Assembly (NCBI GenBank): GCA_008921705.1
Contig: VFFE01007088.1
Span: 447,379-511,378 of the forward strand
Reading direction: 5' to 3'
DNA: 64,000 bases
DNA from: Burhinus oedicnemus
Taxonomy: Eukaryota > Chordata > Aves > Charadriiformes > Burhinidae
Shown in pieces: positions 36,226 through 51,100 of this stretch. The translations under genes were made by a program, and so were the position numbers. Numbering within the stretch: position 1 is the first letter of the stretch; the number at the start of each line of letters is the position of its first letter. The notes under the pieces were generated by a model. The model made no database searches. It was not told the DNA's origin and saw nothing but the letters and a program-made list of their open reading frames with translations.

Positions 36226-36288
36226 AATCACGGAATCACGGAATTTTTAGAATTGGAAGGGACCTCTAGAGATCATCTAGTCCAACTT
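36226..36288 (-). repeat. CR1 LINE 3' end fragment, antisense
   Basis: On the + strand AATCACGG is repeated in tandem (36226-36233 and 36234-36241), followed by AATTTTTAGAATTGGAAGGG, ACCTCTAGAGATCATCTAGT and CCAAC. This is the reverse complement of the terminal CR1 sequence, with its 8-bp tail repeat at the left edge. Only about 60 bases remain, the usual severe 5' truncation. Confidence 0.88.
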
Positions 36289-39200
36289 CTTTTTATTAAT
36301 TTTTGCTGCCAAATTATATTGTTATTAACATCCAGTTTTCTGTATTTAAATGTCTGTGGAGGAACCCAAGAAAACTACTTTGTTTTTTAAACATCTTTCT
36401 TGAGAAATTCTGTATCTGCTCTGCATTGTCTCCTGCTTGTTACCATACTACCCAATCTTTTGTTTCCTGTCTTACACCTCTTTACAGTATCCCAGTTGCA
36501 GTATTGCTGCTCTGACTGGATTTACAGCTCTTTGTATCGATGGGGGGGAATAATAAAGAAACAGAGAAGGCAGTATGTAATTCAAAGGCTTCACCTGTTT
36601 TAAAAGATACACAAAATGGTTTTTGTTTGGCTTAAAGAAATTGTTTCTTGGTGCATTCAGCTTATTTTGGTAGTAATAACTGAAATATGTGAATTTTGCC
36701 CCAAAGAGTCTTGCACTTGACTTCTCTACTGCACTCTTACCCTTTACCATTGCAAAGCTTAATAGCCTTGCGTAAATATTTAAGTAGATAGTGGTCTCTC
36801 AGAAAAGAGTTGATTGAAGAGAAGTGCAGCCTTATTTTACATGTGGCGAAGTAACTGATTAACAAAGAACATGAGAAGGCAGGGAATGCTACACTAATCC
36901 TATCATTTCCCTGTTGTGGTTATGTGGAGGACTTGCTGATTTAGTCTGAATTGATAAAACTTTTTTTTATTTTATTTGATGTCACTATTTAATTAAAAAT
37001 GCTGAGGAAAGTTCGGAACAGTGGGGTTCACTGAGTGGGAGTGTGACCATTTTGCAGCAAGTTACTCAGTATAACTAGAAGATACTTTTCATTTTGGTTT
37101 CACCCTTCTCTGTAGATTCGCAGGCTGGTATATTTTGAGATCAATAGAGAAAATGCATACTTGTAATTGCTCAACTCGGCTGTAATGTCACACCACTGGT
37201 ATCAATCAAATGAAACCACATTACATTTATGTTTGTGTTTAGCTTAGGAAAGTCATGGTGGTTGCTGAGGCTGCTTATGTAGCAATAATATTGTATTACA
37301 TGTATCCTTGACTGGTGTTTGTATACTGATATGACTGACAAATCAAGATGTGTATGTTAATTAAAGTTAGGACATGATTTGTCGATTCTTACTGAGTAAT
37401 TAGTTTATATGAAAAATTATTTGCAAACTGTGGGAATTTGATCATATATAATTTGCTTTTCTGAACCTTGTTGACAGTGAAACTTTAGGCTGAGAGAGGT
37501 AGCTGTCTGTGTGTATCAGACTTTTCATGTGGCCCATTTGTGAACCTCCAGCTTAACTCAGCTGCTATTAGCTCTTTTGGGACTGGTGTCCAGAGACATC
37601 TTTGAAGAGCTGTCAGTTTAGCTGGCAGGTGTTTATGCTGCAGTGGCGTTATCTCTGTGCAGTGCTGATCCCTATTTTAAAATAGCTGTGACACCAGTAA
37701 GCCCTCAGGCTAAAAATTCTGAAAGTAAATTCAAATAGCTTGATCTTAAAGGCTGCAGTATACCAAGGGAAAACTTGGCTTCTGGAGATCAACTTTTAGC
37801 TTAGTAAATGGCTAACATGTCCCAGTTTGATGCCTGCTTGAATTGAGACTCCATCCGTAGTTCAATGATCATCTCGCACTTGATTGTAAGGCTTCTTCCA
37901 CAGGAATCCTGGTACCCTACTACTTCCATTCACATTGTGCGGTTCTGAGAAACGTATTTTCTCATTTCTGAAAGACGAGTTTACTATCTTTTTAAGCTGA
38001 AGATTTTTTTTTTCTTATCAACCCTTCTCTCATGCTTATTTACTATTAATGAATCTCCTTTGTTTTCCTTTTTAGTGTTGGGGTAGTTTGCTACTAATGA
38101 GCTGCACCTTATACCTGGAACATGTCTATGTGGCTGAAACCACAGGGTTTGGGAAGTCACACTATAGAGGAAGAAATGAGTTTGTGGAAACAAACACAGG
38201 CATATTTAAACCAAAAATGCAGTCAGAGCTTTGTTCTTCTCAGAAGATAATTTTACTCATAGTGTTTTGAGCACATTAGTTTTTCAAGGTGATACTCTCC
38301 TGTTAGCTTTCAAGGTGGTGAAAATGTGTTAAAATGAAGTAGACGTTTTTGGCAGTACATACATAATGCCAAAAAATGGCATTGCTTTGTAGATTAAGCA
38401 GCTGAACTTCTTCCCATGGTGAAATGCATGTTTAGTGTGATTTGGTGTGAACAGAAACCAAGTTTCATGGCTTTGTACTTCAGTTAGCATAGCATTCCAT
38501 TCCATTCCAGTGACCAGGAACCCTCAGCCTTCTTTCCTTTGAGTTAAATCCAGACTTTTCTAAGGCTCAAAGTAATGTGTACTTTTTCTTGGTTTATCTT
38601 TACTCTCAGCATCTGCTAATACTCCCACAGCTGCCTTGCATGCCATTCTACTTTTCTCAGAGGTATCCAGGCAATTCCACTTCTTTTTTTCTTTTCTATG
38701 AAGCATTTTAAAGATCCAAAACCAGAAACCCAAAGCTTGGTTCCAGTGATGACAGAAAGTCTTTGTTTTGTGTTCAGTTTTGTGTTCTGCTTTAGACTTT
38801 TAAGGTCCTTGATCTCTCTGCCTGAACTCCCCACATGTAAAATTTTCACTTGTTTTCATGAGAGAATGCTAAGTTCTTGTATGATGTCCTAACGGGACTC
38901 ACTGGTGTGCCTTTACTGTGGTTAGCTGCTAGCTCGTCTCGCAGTTCTGTGTTTTCACTTTGTCATTCAGACCCCCCCAAGTCTTCAGACTGATCAGAAG
39001 TTTATTAAATATGGTTCCAGTTGGAAAAGAGTAGTAATGATATAGAAATGTAATGAATAAACAGGAGACAGATTTCACTGCATGCTGCAGGTGAATCTCT
39101 TTGTGGTCATCAAGAGCTGTGCTGTGACCAGTACCAGAGAGCAAGAACGTTAATCAATTTTTGTAGTTACAAAAGTATTGTATGTGAAAATTAAAAAGTG

Positions 39201-42200
39201 TGTTTTACGTTCTGAGAAAGAATACTCAAGAGACCCATTGTGGATATGCTAATGCATTTTGTAAGCATGAGTGTGTTCCTGCAGCACATTCTAGGTCCCA
39301 AATGAGAGGCATGCCGGGCAGTTTTGCATGCATGACAATTATTTGAATATAGCAGATGTGAAACTTAAAGGCAGACTGCTCTGAAGCAATTTCTCTGTTC
39401 TGAGTAGCTCTCAGTGTTTGTTAATAATATCTGTGTCTTCCGTAGATGTATAAATATGTGTAGGCCATCAGCAGCGCTTGGAACTATCACTAGAAATAGC
39501 AATGCTGTGTGTTTCAAATGTGCCAAAGGTTGGAGATAGATGAATTCTCATTCAGCCCTTATAATTAGGATTGATATACATGATTTTTCAGGTATATATA
39601 TTTTTTTTTTTCACAGAACCTGCTTGCAACATTGTGCTCCAGAAGTCCTTATGTCAAACAGATCTTGCACATATGAATCAATTGTATGTTTCCATAAAGC
39701 AGCACAACTACTCCTCCCTGAGGCAAAATAGCTTTTAAACAATATGTGTGAGAGAGAACAGCATTATGGATTTTAATATTAATATATATTCAATATCAAA
39801 GTTATTTGGCTTGATATTATATCTTACCTAATTCTGAAAGTTTTAACCGAAGCTCCTGCCTGTTTTCCTGTCTGTGTAACGTGAGGTAGGCAGAGTCCAG
39901 CTCCTTTTTGCAGTGGAATAGGCAGCACCTTGAACAATGAAAGATGTACAATTTAGGAGACATTTAGGTTTGGCTTGTAAAGTCCAATAACGTGCTGAAG
40001 CTGGGATCTATCCTGTCTTTACTCGGTGGTGATCAGACAGGTTTTCTGTGGGACAGTATGCTGTTTGCAAATCCTGTGGGGCAGTATATGTGTGTATGTT
40101 AAAGAAGGTGTGCTGGCTAGCAGACCATATTGTGAAAGAGTCTATAGCTTTTTCTCTGATGCCTTTTGCTTAGTTGCACACCTCCTGAGGCATTCAAACC
40201 AATGAAAGCTGATGATGCTGTAGCTTTTTTTGTTGTTGTTGTTCTTTGTGCTTTTTTAATCAATTTGTTAGTTTGCTTAAAATGCTTTTATGGTTTAAGG
40301 TAAATGGCCAGTTACTCTAGTCTTCCATAGCAGCTTTACCTAAAAACTTTTCAAAGTTACATTTCACTCAACAGAGTAAATACTGACAGCTCATGGGGAA
40401 AAGGCATAGTGTTTTTTTTTTCTTTTCCCCTTTGTAAATTTAGTAAATTCCTCATAATTCATGGTGTGTCAGCATGAACCCAAACTCCTCTGCATCTCTG
40501 TGTCTTTTTTAGAAACTTTGCCTGCACAGCGGGGATCATTTGTCTCTGTCCTAATTCCCTTCTGACTCTAAGTGCAACAGGAACATTTGCAAAGAATAAA
40601 TCTTTTCAGTGTATTGACAAAGCTTCTTCTGTAATTGTGTTAGCTGAACTGGACAGTAAGGCCAAAATCCTTTTTGAATTAGGGTTTACGTAACTTGAAC
40701 CCGATTCCTGGCTAAGCCTCGCAGACTGATCCAGAACAGTGAGCACTGACCACTCCTGTGTTTTGCTGCAGTCTGAAATGTGTGGCCCAACGGACTAAGT
40801 CTGGGATTGTTCAGTTGGTTTTTACCAGCTTGGTTTTGCCCTGCTTTACAGTCGTTTCCCTGTGGCAATGTTACCTGGCTCAGTTATACCCAGGTGTGTG
40901 GTCATTGCCAAGTATAACAGCTTAGGATGGGGAGAGGAGGCTGGAGGAGCATGGTTGATTGCTAGAGCAACTTAGCCATTGCTCTGCTTTCGGAAGCTCC
41001 GTGTGGATAGAGCTAAGCTGACAGGGAAAAGTACAGTCCACTCATATATGCTGTTATCTGAAAGCATTCTCTCTGAAATCAGGCTGACTGCTAACAGAGC
41101 ACCTGTGTGAGAAAGGATAGAGGACTCTCACCTATCGGTGAGTAGACAGATCAGTTACAGACTTAGGCATAAAGGCCTTATATGCTTATTCTCCTTAGCC
41201 TTCTACTGTTATGTTCCTTGACTGTCATATCATTTGGAAAATGTTGGTGAAAAGTAATAGAGCAGCGGCGTAGGCGGAGGTGAAAATTTATGTGTTCTTC
41301 TGTGACTTTATCAAAGGTGTAGTTAGCAGTGAATATACAACCAAGTTGAATGGAAACCATTATTACACCAGTGTTTCAAAACAAAACCACAAAGAAAGAA
41401 GTCCCCCCAGAGCTACATCCTGACTTTACTGAACCTCTAGAGTTGTTTTTTGGTTCAACCTTGCTTCTGTTTCCAAAGTACCATTGTAATGGTGTGTTTT
41501 CTGGCTACACAGAATTACCCAAATGCAGTTGCACAGTGAGTGACATACCTGATGCTGTTTATTAGAAAAGAGGAATGGGTTTGATGATACAGATACTCAA
41601 TGGGAGTGAAAACCAGTAGCACCTGTTATACAACTGATTCAAGTTTCAGCCTTGTTAAAGATATTAAAAAAAAAAAAAAACATGAAAACAAATAGTTTTA
41701 TGAAGAATCCCAATGGTCTGCATTCTTTTCCATTTTATAGACTTTGGAAGGTGTAATTTTTTTAAAAAAGAATATTTTTTTACATGGTCAGGCCATTTTT
41801 TTGTTTTCAACTTCTGCAAGGGCATAGTAGTTAGAATGTTGTATTCTTTCTTACTGGGTTTATTTGGAAATATTACAAAGTGAAAATTGAAGTTAGAGCA
41901 AAAAAGAAACTTTGTGGAAAAAAGGGGATGTTTTCTTGCCAGGCGTTACTATTTAACTTTCTTAAGTTGCTGAACATGGAAATTTCAGTACAAAATAAAA
42001 AATGTGATTGACCCATTCAGCTTCTCTAAAAATTTTAGTACATATCCAGTGGCGTTTAGTTTTGGACACAATTTTTGGTAAGCAATTAGTAAGGAAAAAA
42101 TCAACCTACTTTTTCACTCATTTGCTATTTGACTCTATACTTGGTAATCATAAATCATCATAAAAATTTACAAAAATTGAAGAACTCCCAAACCTTACAT

Positions 42201-45200
42201 ACTCTGTCTTTGAAGACTAGTAATAAACTCCCTATTAGTTTACAACTGGTGGTTTTTCAGCTTCTGAGGAAAGGAAGGATTATTTGGAAATGTCAAGTTG
42301 GGTTTGTTGGGTTTGGAGAAGGGGTGAGGACAGGAGGGGTGATGGGGTTATTTTTCCTTCCACAGTTTCAGAGATAAGAATCTTTCCAGATGTGATGGTG
42401 TAAATTTTTAGCTGGTTTTAAACAGCTGAGATTTAAATACATAAAAGATTTTCTCAGAAATCGTTAAGAGATCTGTGGAGTAGAATGAGATTCTCATGAG
42501 AGTTTAACTGGCAGTGCCAGGCAGCACCTAGTGTCAAGATACTGTTCAGGAAGAAAATGGAACAGAAAACTCCATCTGGCATCTTGAATAAGTTTACCAT
42601 GTGGTAACTGGATCTGTAGTTTGAGGATGGTACTGTTGATGTTTTTGTGATCAGCATTAGCAAAATATATGGAAATTCATATTCCTGATGTAACAGGAGG
42701 GATGTGTGATTTTTTTTTAATTATTATTGTACATTATATTTATTAAACATTCTGATGAATTATCCTGTCATCCTTTTGCCTTGCTGAAAAGCTGACTTCC
42801 TCCGATTTTGGGTTACTAAAAGAGATGCTGTAAGCATATTTCCGAAAGATTCACAGTGGTGGTAGGTAAAATACAGCCAGTCTTTGACAGTGCCGAGGAA
42901 AACAAGTCAATCCTTGTTTTCAGTGTCACTGGACACTGACAGCAGCATGTCTGAATTAATACACAGAGCTGCAGCTGTATTCCATAAGCCTGATAGTTTC
43001 TCCTTATTGTTTTGACTGAGAATATTGATTTCCACATTCAACCTTTTCTCTATTTGCAGTTGTTCACACTGCTAATGTAATGTGATGGTGTGAAAAAATG
43101 TACTGGAGCTTTTCTTTAAGATTTTTTGGGGCTTAATATCTTTTACCTGCTGGGCTTTTGCCTAGAAAATGACTGCTTGTTGCACTGCATTTTTGCATCA
43201 CTTTTCTTCATGTTACACACACATTTTGTGTATAATATATATAATATAACATATATAATGTGAATATATAAATATATGCATATATTTATAATACATATAT
43301 TACATGTATATTACAATATGCATGTAATATGAGTATATTATGCATATAGACATATAATATATTTTTCTATATAATGTAAGTTTTTGTCATGTATTTCCCC
43401 ACATTTCTTTTCCTCTGTGGATATGTATACATAATTTCTATGAATAATGACATCTTTTATGTATCTTCACTCAAGTTGTACTGTAGGGAGTATTCTAGCA
43501 AAATTATCCTCTGTATGGAGTATTTCCCTATAGCAATTTACTCTGTAGTGTGTAACCTGCTGGGACTTTATTATGCAAATGCTAAATTTGCTGGCTCAAC
43601 ACCATATTTTTCTGAAAGAATGTTTTTTTTCATTGCTTTGGAAAAGAAGTTCTGGCAGGGCCAGCATTCACTTCTTTCCTCACTTGCGACCCCTCTCCTT
43701 CCATTATGAAAGACAAAAGCAAATTACCTTCCTTTGGTTGGATAAATATGTCCTAGTTACTGCATTGCTTCATCTTAGTAAAGATACTGAATGCCCACAT
43801 GCAGATAAAATAAAAAACTTACTGTGGGGATGCAAAAAAACCAACCCTGCAGAGGTAGCCCTGTGTCTGAAAATATCTTTAGGGTTCTCATTATTCTTAG
43901 CAGCAGTCAGCTGCAGACAGAAACATTTGTAGCTGAGATACAATTAGATCCATGTCCAAAGACCGAATACTTCAGCCATATGCATTTTTTGCTTTGGAGG
44001 AGCTACAATAGAGACATCTGGACTACAGTAGGAGATCTTATGATGAAATGGGAGGCTAAGGAAAGTTACTGTCTTCTAATATTTTCAAATTGCAAAATAT
44101 GTTGAATAACATTGCTTAAGAATATGCTGTAGGCAACAGACAAGTCTTAAAGTTACCTTATTTTAACATAAATGTTTTCCTTCCTGAGTTTTATAATAAT
44201 TTCTTATTACCAGTTTTTAATTTTAAGTTGAGGAGCTTGACAGCAGCTGAAACAAGTAAATGCTGTTAGTGTGAAGTTTGAATTTTCTTCTGGCTTTGTT
44301 ATGCTCTGGATTAATTCTTGACTTCTGTGTTACCATAAGGGCTATGTAAAATGGACTCTTTTCTCAGTGTGTTCACCCATAGGGCAAATGGGTTCTGTTT
44401 GTAAATTTGCAACTCCATAAAATGGGTACAATTCCTGCATATGAAAGTGCTTTGTGTTACTTAAGTGATATATAAATGCCAAGAGGTTTTTTTTTTTAAT
44501 TTCTTTGTATATATTTTTGTCAAGAGAGTGACATCCGATCAGATCACTGGATTTTTGTGACAGACCAGCTATAATAGTGTTCTGCAAGCAGTGCATTAGA
44601 GTTATCAGACTTTTCAATTAGTTTTCATTACATCATCATTAGTGCAAAGCCTACTGCATGGTGTGAGGACAGCAGAAATCACTGGTCTGAAATAGAAACG
44701 CTCTCTCAGCTCAGACCTATAGTAAGTACCTAAATGAGGTGAACCGTAATACTATGTTAATCAGTATGGATTCAGCTCCCACTGCAATCGTTTTCTGGTC
44801 CTCTGACTGGATCCTTCATCTCAGATGCTTGCACTTCTGAAGGAGGCAGGACAGATGGTGCCTGTTGTTCCCACCCCCCTGGCAGACAAGACAAGCTGTA
44901 TTGTCAGCTAAGCTTCCCCAAACTCCTCAGTGAAATAGAGGTGCAAATTCCCTAGCTGTTCACTGGTCTGGCAGTCTGTCCTCACTTAGGGCATCCATCC
45001 CAAGTTTCTACCACCATAAGGAAACAAATCCATGAGGGCGTTTTGCCTGAGGCTGCAGAAATGAATTTCATTTACTGCTTTGGCAAGCTTGGGGAGGGAG
45101 CCAGAGCTCTGCTGTTGTAAAAAGGGAGGGTGGGAGAGGAAGAATGAAAGCTTAGTGCAGAATTTGGTTTATTTATTTACTACTTTTGGTCGTGGGTGTC

Positions 45201-47840
45201 ACTAAATCAAGTGAGGCAATACCTTTTATTTTGGAAATACTGATAGCCTTCAGGTTGTCAGTGTTAACTATAATCCGCTCATCTTTCTTGTTTCTAAGCT
45301 TTTCTTTGCTGTCATTTTCCCTCTGATAGCATGAGATATTCTATAGTTTTAGTAGACTGCTTTGAAAGCTTTATGTTTGTCATTCTGTTCACGTGGCAAC
45401 CAAGTCTTCTTGTTTTATTAGCCAGGTAGTTGTTCATAAGCTAATGTCGCTTAGTTTGACCGTGTGACAACTTCTTGCTGTCTAATTGCTTTCGAAAGGC
45501 AAACAATGTCTCCTTTTATTTTTTAAATAAAAGTGTTTTTTTCTTTAAAGTCTTACAAAAAGACTGTATAGCAGAGGTAAAGACTTGAGATCTGAAGAGG
45601 AGGATCAAATTTTTTACTTCTGTAGTTGCTTGCACTTCAGAGAGGTGTATGGGTGATCTTCAGAATAGGAAGAGAGTTAAAAACTGCTAATAACTAACAG
45701 GCCATGTAATATTCCCCTTTCTGCTCACTTTATTATTTAAAAGTATGCTAAAAATGCTGCATATGACAAGAAGATATACCAACTTTTATGCCACTGGAAA
45801 GAAAAAGCTTTGTATGGAACTACAGTAGGAGTGAAGAAAAACAATAGCATGTTGTGTTTGGGAGACAAATCAGACAAGTTCTCTTTAGCCATGTTATTTT
45901 CAGGCCTTGTATGCCAGAGGACTTGAGAACGGTTTTCTCAGGGATCTTCTCCAAAAGATTACTTGTACACAAATCTCGGAGTTTAGAAAGCGGGGGGAAG
46001 ATTATTTGGTTTTTGTTGAACTGAGATTGAGAGCTTAATTTCCCTCTGCTCTGCAACTCTTTTTTTTGATTTTACCTAGAGAATAGGGTCAGTAACACTA
46101 ATTTCAAGAACATTTTGTGATGTTACATTAATATAAAGCTATTGGAATCTATTTCTATTTGATACCATGTAAGTGATATGGCACGGGTGGGATTTGAAGA
46201 ATAATAAGGCCCAGAAACTTCATGAAAATTTGAAAATATTTGTAAAGAAAGCTGCTCAGAAATCTGAGAGCTGTATGAGAGAGCAGCGTTCAGTTGTAAA
46301 CCAGATTTAATGTGAATTGGTGTAGCTTCACAAAGATGGATGAAATTACAAGAGTCCTTAATTTCTGCACTGATATGTGAGAATTTAAGCAGACTAACAA
46401 CATCTCTGACTTTCTAAGAATATTACCAGGACAAGTAGAGATGTTGCATCAACAGTGTTGTCAAAGTAGCTAAGTTTAGGAGTGTGTTATTTTGACTTCT
46501 TAGTATATTATGATGGAAACCAAGATCTGCAGCAAGAAGATTTTTTTTTTTCTTAGACACAGAAAACACAGTTTTGCTGTGATGTGCTTTAAAGAGAGAC
46601 CATAGTGTTTCCTCTGCAAATTGTCTTTGAACATTTTGATCAGAGACAAAACGATGTTCCCTGGCTAATTTTTGTGCTTGCTTCTTGAGGTGTAAGAGTG
46701 CTAAACCAAACTGAGATCTGAGGAGACACTAAACCTGGACTTTTCTATAAGCAGTAAAGAAAACTGTAGAATATTGAAGTTAGAAATGCTATGAACACAA
46801 GGCTACAAAAAAAAAAATAATCTTCTTTTAGAGTCAGTGGCAGCAAAGCTCCTCTTGTGTTACTGCGATGCCCTATGACTGTGCCAGTTTTATTGCCTTC
46901 TGTACTTTAACATGAATTAAAGTGAACTAACAGTGCCTCAGGTCTTAAGTTTACCTTACAGGCAGAAATAGAAGAGCCATTTTGATGGATTTGATATTAG
47001 GCTGAAGACAAAATGGAGCAACAAGAGACATGGAAGAGGGAAGCAATCAGGAGAGAAATTGGGATGTTGCTGGAGATGATGAGCATTCAGTTAACAACAA
47101 AAACTAAACTTGGACTTTATTATGCAGCTTATTTTTGTTAATATAGAATAACGGAAGCTGTGGAGCATGAACAAATTACCTTTCAGAAAAAGAGAGTTTT
47201 AAGAAAGGGTTAAAATGTGAGCCATGTAGCCATGTGTCACAGGTAAAATGCCTTCTGCATTACTAGTCTTTCTGCTGCTCGCTTTAGGTCTAACAGTGCT
47301 TGCAGAGAATTAAGAATACCAACATGCCATTACCCTCAACTGCTACCCTGTCTTGTTTTCTATTATTCCTGTTTTGGTAGAGGCCAGAGGCTTCCACTGA
47401 GTGCTGCCTGCTGTGTGAAGCCCTCTACAAACATCAGTGACAGTTGAACAATTTACACTGCAACAAACAAATCTTAGTATGCAGATGAAACAAGTAAGTG
47501 GATGGGCGAGAGGACAGAAAAGAATACAGACAGGATTAGAGAGTACTTTATGATTGACCTTGCTATGTGCAGAATTCCTTTCAACAATTGTGTTAGCCCA
47601 CAGAAGGCCACCTTACCTGTCTCTTCAGACGGTGATAGACTGAGGCCAGTTGAGCTTTGTTAGATTGCCACGATCTTTCGTTAGATTTGGAAGCGATTTT
47701 GAATCAAATGTTGTTTGGTGACAGATTCTGGGAAATTTTGGAGACTTCCATCTGGATTGTATCTTTTGTAGGCAGTGGTATGGCACTCTTTGAACTATTT
47801 CTCTCCAGTCTGTTTTCGTATTACACCGCTTTTCATTGCC
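36289..47840. other. intron 1 segment without recognised genes
   Basis: This is AT-rich intron. It includes a (CATTC)-like triplet near 38490-38508, GTT triplet runs near 40231-40245, a 15-A run at 41666-41680 and the AT-rich tract at 43229-43376. A T-run of about 11 near 46541-46551 is present. Open frames at 43389-43709 and 43573-43932 overlap in different frames and match nothing known. No exon is supported. Confidence 0.55.
43229..43376. repeat. imperfect AT/TATA-rich low-complexity tract
   Basis: Almost 150 bases consist of alternating A and T with interspersed TGCATAT, ACATATA and GTATATT units, many of them self-complementary. It looks like a decayed AT microsatellite and could extrude cruciforms when supercoiled. 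Confidence 0.85.
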
Positions 47841-48150
47841 TAAGAACATAAGAAAGGCTGTAGTGGATCAAACAAGAGATGTCCTATCCTGAGCAGCAGC
47901 TATAAGTAACAAGAAAGAACAAGAAGAATGGCATGCATGATAATGTCTTTCATTTCCTTCTGAGACTTTAACCATTTTCAGCTCATGGATTTACTGAGAT
48001 AAGTGTAGTTTATGTGTTTAATAACTACCTGGGTTTTCCATGCCCTGAGCTTGTCCAACCTCCCCTTCAATCTAACTTCTTACCACACTGGACAATCACC
48101 TCCAAAGCTAAGCTATAGCATAACATTTCTTCTGCCAGGTCTTTTTTTTC
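47841..48150 (+). repeat. possible diverged sauropsid interspersed repeat (CR1-like relic)
   Basis: TAAGAACATAAGAAAGGCTG followed by TAGTGGATCAAAC resembles the AAGAACATAAGAATGGCCAT start of a repeat widespread in turtles and crocodilians and also left as relics in birds. Further on, CCCTGAGCTTGTCCAACCTC and a TTTCTTCTGCCAGG phrase recall later parts of the same element. Divergence is high and the middle is not aligned with confidence. Confidence 0.4.
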
Positions 48151-51100
48151 AGAATCAGTGATATTTTGTTCAAATTTAATAGTTTGGCTATCACTGATCT
48201 TTTTCACATTAAGTTGTGAAAATAAGGTGGTAATAATTTTGTCTGGGTTTTTTTGGTCACTGTTCCATCCCTGTGTCATGTAAATCTGACCTGTGCCTAT
48301 TCACATTTTGCTCAAAGAAACTAATTTAAACGAACTTTTTAATATTACATCTTTATATAGCTAATGCTGGCATTGACAGCTAGGGATGACATGCAAAGGA
48401 GAGTGACTCACTCTTCAGCGTGGCTTTCTTGCTGATGCTTTATGTTACATAAAAATGATATTACTGTCTCAGTGACTCTTGAATATACATCACTAGGTAC
48501 TCTGAATTTTTATCAGAACGGTGTCTCTCAAATATCTCTAAAGCTTAGGAGTGAAGAGTAAATGAAGTTAAGCTGCACTGTCTCCTAGATGTTGTTAGAC
48601 TTTTATTTCAAATGGCTATTTATTGCTTCGATTTTTATTATTCTTTGTTTTTCAAAATTGCATTTCCTCACATATTCTTTTCATATAACCTGCTGTCTGG
48701 CACAAAGGATGAAAATATATTTGGTAAAAAGATGATCAACCAGAAAACTAACAAAATTCTCTGCTTTTTTGGTGAGATTTCACTACGGATGAGAAGATAA
48801 GTCTGTATATACCTAAAAGGTTTCCTGCAGAGAAGATGAATGCTTGCGCAGAAACAGCCTGCTTGAGATTTTGCTGTGTAATGGTCTCGTACATATTTCA
48901 TCTAAACGTACATTAAATTTTACAAAAGATAGCAAAAAAAAGCATAAGTAAGTAGTAGTGTGATTGAGAAACCGATGATGTCTGCGGGAGAAAGCTGGTG
49001 ATGTCATTCCATTTGCCTTAGGCTGTTATTAATAACGTGCTGACCTTCATTCCTGGAAGAAATGTAGAAGCCTCAATGCACTGAATGTATAATTCTGGGG
49101 CCGATAGGTTGCAGTGCAGACTTTGCATTCAGAGATAGCGTCTCACTGCTCTTGTTGCAATGCCATATTTTCCTCTCATCCTGTGTATTTGGGATCCATT
49201 TTTATTAAGTATGGGAACCTGTGAAGGAAGACACTGCTAACCGTTGATCTGTATATTTGTGAGCTTGAGAGGAAAGGATGTCACAATTCTTTGAAAAAGC
49301 AAACATTATCGTGGCATTCTGATGCCTGTCATTTGATATCCCAGGTGAGATAAATGAAATGTTGGAAATTGTGTAACATTAAAAAACGTGCAAAACTGTA
49401 TTTTGAACACCTTCAAACATGCTTCTAAACAAAAATTGTAACACTTTTCCCAGGATGGTCTGTGTAACCTATGGTAGCAACACTGCAGAAAGTAACTCGT
49501 TATAGATGATTGAAATAAAGGTATTTGAATAATTATTTGTTGATTTAGGCCTGCCTTGATCTAGTAAAATATTTAATGATTTCCGTTTTGAGATAGCCGA
49601 GTGCTTTTGCTGACTTTAAGCGTATGAGTAGCTATGAAGTTAGGCTGCTATTGAAAGGGTTTTTTGGCCTGAGGCTTGGAAGACAGCAAACAAATAGCAT
49701 ACAGCTGGGTAACTACTACTGTTTGGTCTTGCTAATGTACGCTTATGCAGTATGTAGTTGGCTTCATGCCTTTCCCCCTATTTTAAAGATGTATAGCATT
49801 ATGAACAAGTATTCTGAATAATGCTAATTGCTTCAGTGTGTACAATACCACGTTACTTTAAAACTGGCTTGTTTTAGTAGTGCAGAATTATTAGAACAAT
49901 TGTGCTTTGTTGAAATCTTTCTTGAATCTGTGAAGCCAAAAGAAATAACATAAGATCTGGTATGATTTCAAGATACGCCTTTCTTCTTTTTCTGTCTGGG
50001 TGTTTAGTTGTCCTTTCCTGCTATTCCTTGTCAGTGATTTGGCAGCAGCGTTATGATAGTAAGTGGAAAAATCAGCTAAGAAGAATAATTGTCACTAAGC
50101 AAAAGCAGCTTGTTACAAGAAGTGTCTACTCAAAATACCCCCTTTTATTATTATTTTTTTAATATTCCAAATTTTTGTTACTTTTCTAGTTTAACATATT
50201 GCATGAAATGCAAACAGAGAAACAGAGTGGACAGATCGTTAGCAAGTCATCTCAGGTGTGTGAGGAGGACATAGCTGGGGAGGATGAGCCCCTGTAACAT
50301 ACTCAAAAATTGTAGAAGTGGAGTACTCAAGTGTTGTTATTCACAGCAGAAGCTGATGGACTAGATTGTTTCTGCATCATGCCCTTACTAAGGTCCTAGA
50401 AAATGTACTTGAGTGGGGGCCTAAGGGGGTCTTCAGGATTTATTTATGAAGCCTTTTACAGTATAACTTATTTTTAGCTTATGAAAGAGTGGAATGCATC
50501 ATTTCTCTGTTAGCGTTAACTGTTTATATACAGGACCTATAGTAAAATAAAGATTAAACTTATCTCAAGCACCAAGAAAAAAATAGCCAGAGTGTTACGA
50601 GGAAGAATGAACTTTTTGTACCTTGAATGGACACTTTTTCTCTGTGTTCTTTTTCTGAAACATCAAATGTTGGCAACTAACAGAATACTGTCTTGGATCA
50701 CAATCTGGTTTTGGGCTTCTATGCATTTTGTTAGGTGGCAAATTGGGTTGTGACCTGTTGATTGCTATTCTCTGGGAGCGTTGGTAGGTACCTTCCTGCG
50801 CAAATTTACGTGAGATCTATTGGAAGAAATGAAGAAAGATGTATTAGCATAAGAAGGACCCAAATCCTTACTGAAGTCTCTTAGTGTTGCTGTAAGATAT
50901 GTAAGGCCAACAAAGATAGGAACAATAAGTTGGGCAGGCTAAGACCACACCGGTACTAGATGTCTGCACCCTAAGAAGGATTTATGAAAAAATGGTGCTA
51001 GGGAGATGCAGGGAAGAAGGATGATTGCTGGACAAGTGGTAAGTACCTGCTCTGAGTATAGAGGATATCATGAGAAAAGGCAAAAGAAGAGATTTATGGA

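Noticed and set aside
38490..38508. Three tandem CATTC-like units
   Set aside because: Too short to be a satellite or functional array.
43573..43580. Perfect octamer ATGCAAAT (POU-type site)
   Set aside because: A single 8-base motif in AT-rich sequence is expected by chance, with no supporting cluster.
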